64,000 nt of DNA, taken from Allium sativum (taxonomy: Eukaryota > Streptophyta > Magnoliopsida > Asparagales > Amaryllidaceae). The position numbers and the translations under genes are program-made. The notes under the pieces were generated by a model. The model saw only the letters and a program-made list of their open reading frames with translations, had not been told where the DNA came from and ran no database searches. Shown here piece by piece: positions 60,590-64,000 of this stretch. How positions within the stretch are numbered: the stretch's first letter is position 1; each line of letters opens with the position of its first letter. Where the stretch lies: the NCBI GenBank assembly GCA_030737875.1, contig CM060912.1:876641199-876705198 (forward strand), given 5' to 3'.

Positions 60590-60850
60590 ATCACGTTGAC
60601 CCGTCGCCCCTCTCCCCTCGCCGCCATCGGTGGCAACCCCACCTCCGGCGATAGGTCGTCGCCCCCTCTTCTCCTGCTATGCCTCCTTTCCCCTCTCCCT
60701 CTTCCTCCTGAAACACCCACGCCCTAGGACCCGCGAGATACACAGCGCCGACCACCACCTGTCAGACCGCCGATCCGACCCAACGCGCCTCCCCCTCCCT
60801 GTCTCCGACGAACTCCAGCGACAGCCCCTCCCCGCTCCAAAATTCCTACT
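60590..60850 (+). promoter_or_regulatory. C-rich leader-like block of LTR G
   Basis: Pyrimidine- and C-rich island (CCCCTCTCCCCTCGCC, CCCTCTCCCTCTTCCTCC) in AT-rich surroundings, immediately downstream of the TATA box; probably the transcript 5' leader. The 88-codon plus frame at 60630 has no recognised domain. Confidence 0.5.
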
Positions 60851-61528
60851 GCAAGTTATTTATCTTTATTTATGTTTGTTTGTTCAATGTAATTAGCTTT
60901 AAATAAGGATAAAAATCAGTTTTGATGAGAACAAAGTTTGAATTTTTATATAAACTTTGTATTTAAAAAGGTATAAACTTTATATTTAAAAAGGTATAAA
61001 CTATATATTTAAAAAGGCATGAACTTTATTTTTATCATGAAGAAGAGATTATAAAAAAGTACATTTTTTATAAGATAGAGATTACAGAAATACGATTTTT
61101 GTATTATATAAATAGTAAAAAATTGATTTTTATTTATGTAGCAAAATAAAAATCTGATCTTTCTTATATATATGTTGAAATAAAAATGTGATTTTTATAG
61201 CGATGAAATAAAAATTCGATCTTTATATAAGAAATAGAAATATAAAAATATAATTTTTATATAGAAATAAGCGTTGTAAAAATATACGAAGTAGAAATAA
61301 AAATACGATTTTTATTTATTGAATGAAGCAGTAAAAATATAATTTTTATTTGAATAGCGTGAAAAGAACTACATAGGAATTTCAGACAAATCCAGACGGT
61401 TCAGCAGTTCAAAAGCAAAGCACGGCGGAGTGGAACCCTCTGTGAGAACTTCTCATCTTTTAATTTTGTTTTCTAGTTAATAATATATACTAGGATGCAA
61501 ACGGTGTTTAGTAGCACCCGACACTCGT

Positions 61529-61547
61529 CGTCCACAGACCATGGATG
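61529..61547 (+). other. Conserved 19-nt hairpin in LTR G
   Basis: CGTCCACAGACCATGGATG: same hairpin as in D and E, with one arm change that leaves a G-T (wobble) pair. Confidence 0.7.
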
Positions 61548-62219
61548 GCTTGTATGCTTGTTTGTTTGATTTTGATGTGTAGTTGATTGTGTGATGTGAT
61601 GTGAAACGAAATAAAATATTTTGTAGTGGAAAATATTATATAGTTAAAAATAGAATTTTTAACGTGTATATGAAATGAAATAAATTAATATAAACAAATC
61701 GAACGATTTGTTTATATCCACACATTTGACTGATATTGATTAGGACGATAAATTTTACACATCGCCCAACTGCACAAATAAAATCTGTGTTTGATTGTTT
61801 GAAACCCCACATGGGTATTGGGATGGTATATGACATACACTAATCCCAATAATTAATTGTATGTCAATCGATTGATTGACAGACCGTTATAAGCGTTAAA
61901 TATTTATATTTGATGCTTATACAGTGTAGAATGCACTTTGGATGATGGTTGATTATTTGTCATTGTCGATGTATACATGCGTTGTATGTAAATCCATAGA
62001 AGTAAAATCTATGGTAATTGATTGGGCCTCATTCCAGTTTTGAAATAGAATATTTGAAATAGAAATACTTGAAAATAGAAATATATGAAGCCGTGTTGAT
62101 TAGATTGACGCCATTTTGACGGGAACAATATCTAAATCGATTTTATTCAAATTGAAATGAATATTAAAGTGAATTGAAATTCGAATTAAATTGAAATAGA
62201 ATTGAAATCATTTTGAAAT

Positions 62220-62381
62220 GAATTCGAATTGAAATTGAATATAAATGAATTCGAATTGAAATTGAATATAAATGAATTCGAATTGAAATTGAATATAATT
62301 GAATTCGAATTGAAATTGAATATAATTGAATTCGAATTGAGATTGAATAGAAATGAATTCGAATTGAAATTGAATTAATTT
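62220..62381. repeat. 27-bp minisatellite in LTR G
   Basis: Six unit starts (62220, 62247, 62274, 62301, 62328, 62355), each GAATTCGAATTGAAATTGAA plus seven bases. The corresponding part of solo LTR D (about 22260-22330) lacks the array, so it expanded in this copy. Confidence 0.92.
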
Positions 62382-64000
62382 GAAATTCAAATTGAATTGA
62401 AAACGAATTGAAATTGAATTAAAAATCGATTTGAATTTGAAAAGGAAGGTGAAATCGTTTCGAAAACAAATTTAAAACGATTTATAAAATACATTTTAAA
62501 AGGCAATCGACAAAGTATATATTATATATATTATATATATAATATAATGGCCTGAATAGAACGCGCCGTGCTACGGTAGTTCATGAATTTCGACCATTGA
62601 CTTCGAATAGATATTGCGGGAGATCCGACCGTCGGATTCTCCTAAAACCGGAACCGTTGGGTTCGTATTGAAAAGGGCTTTCTAACGAATATTAGAAATT
62701 TGGGATCTAACGGTTGGATTTGGAATTATGACCAAATCAAATTTGGAAAAGGTCGTTGTAAGTGCAGTTTGATGGACGTAGATGGAAATCGACTGTACGG
62801 GCCTTAATAAAATTATTAAAAATAGTAATAATTTGTGTAAAATCATAAGAAATGATTTGTGAAGAATTGGGATGAAAAACTCCATATTTGAAAAGATAAA
62901 AATAGATTATTAGCGAAATGAACTAGTTTTGGACTAGACTAGTAATTTATTTATTTTTAAAATAAATAAATTGGATTTGAAATGGTTTTGAAAATAACCA
63001 GAATTTCCAATAATTGCATTGGAATGGATATGAATCGAAATTGTCTTCGGAATATTTCGATGTTGGATTTCGTGATTATACAGATGTTGTTATGGAAATT
63101 TGAAAGATATATATATATATATATATCGTTATTTCCAATACGATTTTTGTTGGTCGTAGAATTTGATATTGGATATAAGCCGATATATTTTCTATTTAGA
63201 GCCTTGTATTTAATATCAAATGTGATTTGGGTTTGTCGTGAATGGTGTCTTCATTAACACTGCTCTTAAGCCCAACTGAGGAAAAGATTAAATCTTTTTA
63301 TTTAGATTTAATGAAGTGTACCAATTAAATAATATTTAATTGGAATTGAATTGGTGTTGATTTTTGGGTTTATCGCAAACAGTGTTTTAAATAATACTTG
63401 TTCTTTAACCCGATAATTAATGGAATGTGATTTTGGGTTTATGGTGAACCATGTTTTAAATGACACTGATTCTTTAACCCAGTTAAAGATTAAAACTAAG
63501 TGGAGTTTTAATGAATCTTTAATTAGATTGAAAAGATCGAGAATGGAGTATGACCAGTTTTACTCCAGGCGACAGTTAAATCTTTAATTAGATTTGAACG
63601 TGAAATGGTAATTGAATTTACCGATAACACCGTGATGTCAGATATGAAGTATTACCAGTTTTACTTCATGGGATGAATAGGTTGGGATTGGCAAATTAAA
63701 ATAAATGATTACTTCGGTGTGGTTCGCTAATCCCGACTAGTTTGAATTGATATTCAAAGAAAGATTAATGAATTTATCTTTGATAAAATTAATGGGAACC
63801 TTTCCCAAAATATAAGAATATTTGAATAAAAAGAATATTCTGAAGTGGAATGAGGCGTATGTTGTGTTTGTGTAACACTTTTATAATATATACGCGAGTT
63901 ATTCAGAAAGACCGGGTTTATCCCATTCTGAATAACTGATTCGACGTGGTGTCGAAGATGAAGACGGTGGTTGAAGACCGGAGGTCTTCACGTCGTTTGG

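Larger units (their letters stand above)
59696..64000 (+). mobile_element. LTR G, same family as solo LTR D, truncated by window end
   Basis: Begins TGTAATAACCCGAAAATCCG and is collinear with the minus strand of D from 25204 down to about 20221. Order: AT-rich 5' part, TATA box (60572-60581), C-rich leader-like block (60590-60850), T/A-rich repeats, hairpin (61529-61547), a 27-bp minisatellite (62220-62381), the GGAGATCCGACCGTCGGAT block and GGTTTATCG...TTTAACCC repeats (63240-63480). No internal region is reached, so it cannot be said whether this is solo or part of a full element. No gene is supported; the 139-codon minus frame at 60301-60720 is antisense to the leader. Confidence 0.88.

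Noticed and set aside
60301..60720. 139-codon minus-strand frame in LTR G
   Set aside because: Antisense across the TATA box and C-rich leader; GC-rich sequence gives long frames by chance.

Overview
The window is nuclear DNA from a plant, probably a eudicot with a large, repeat-rich genome. Every part I can identify is transposable-element sequence. The evidence is Ty3/gypsy gag-pol fragments, initiator-Met tRNA primer binding sites (TGGTATCAGAGC), very long LTRs starting TGTAACAACCC-like, a Helitron-like insertion and a hAT-type MITE. I found no intact host gene, tRNA, rRNA or CRISPR array. The species cannot be named from the sequence alone.

Layout: positions 1-51436 form one nested stack. 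The oldest visible host is element C (11265-51436, plus strand), a decayed Tekay/Del-like chromovirus with gag, protease, RT, RNase H, integrase and a chromodomain-like tail. Its 5' LTR (11265-12796) is cut on the left by element A. A runs from 1 to 11264, its left end lies outside the window, and it has gag but no pol between 3.5-kb LTRs. A's own 5' LTR is split by solo LTR B (1510-5447). C's 3' LTR is split into 17512-18686, 25205-25656 and 50510-51436. The two insertions are a 6.5-kb minus-strand solo LTR D (18687-25204, target duplication GTTGG) and the minus-strand chromovirus E (25657-50509, target duplication GCTAC). E's 5' LTR contains a 9-kb Helitron-like insertion (about 39571-48650, minus strand) that carries exon-like fragments of an unrecognised gene.

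Right of the stack are an unassigned AT-rich stretch and a 2.5-kb minus-strand LTR F (51966-54428) with the 3' end of an internal region. Next comes decayed, tandemly repeated sequence (56440-57325) related to the same LTRs, then an acidic transposon-gene-like exon (57510-57840, minus). A MITE follows at 59081-59413. The window ends inside LTR G (59696-64000, plus), same family as D.

The coding modules are all broken. E is the best preserved: its RT and integrase catalytic residues can still be read, but it has about seven in-frame stops and one frameshift. The most interesting signals are non-coding. A roughly 93-nt module occurs twice in tandem in each of two diverged LTRs and shows compensatory base changes in two stems. 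A 19-nt hairpin is conserved across two LTR families. The stop codons of E look like cytosine-deamination changes. All homology statements come from reading by eye; no alignment or search was run.
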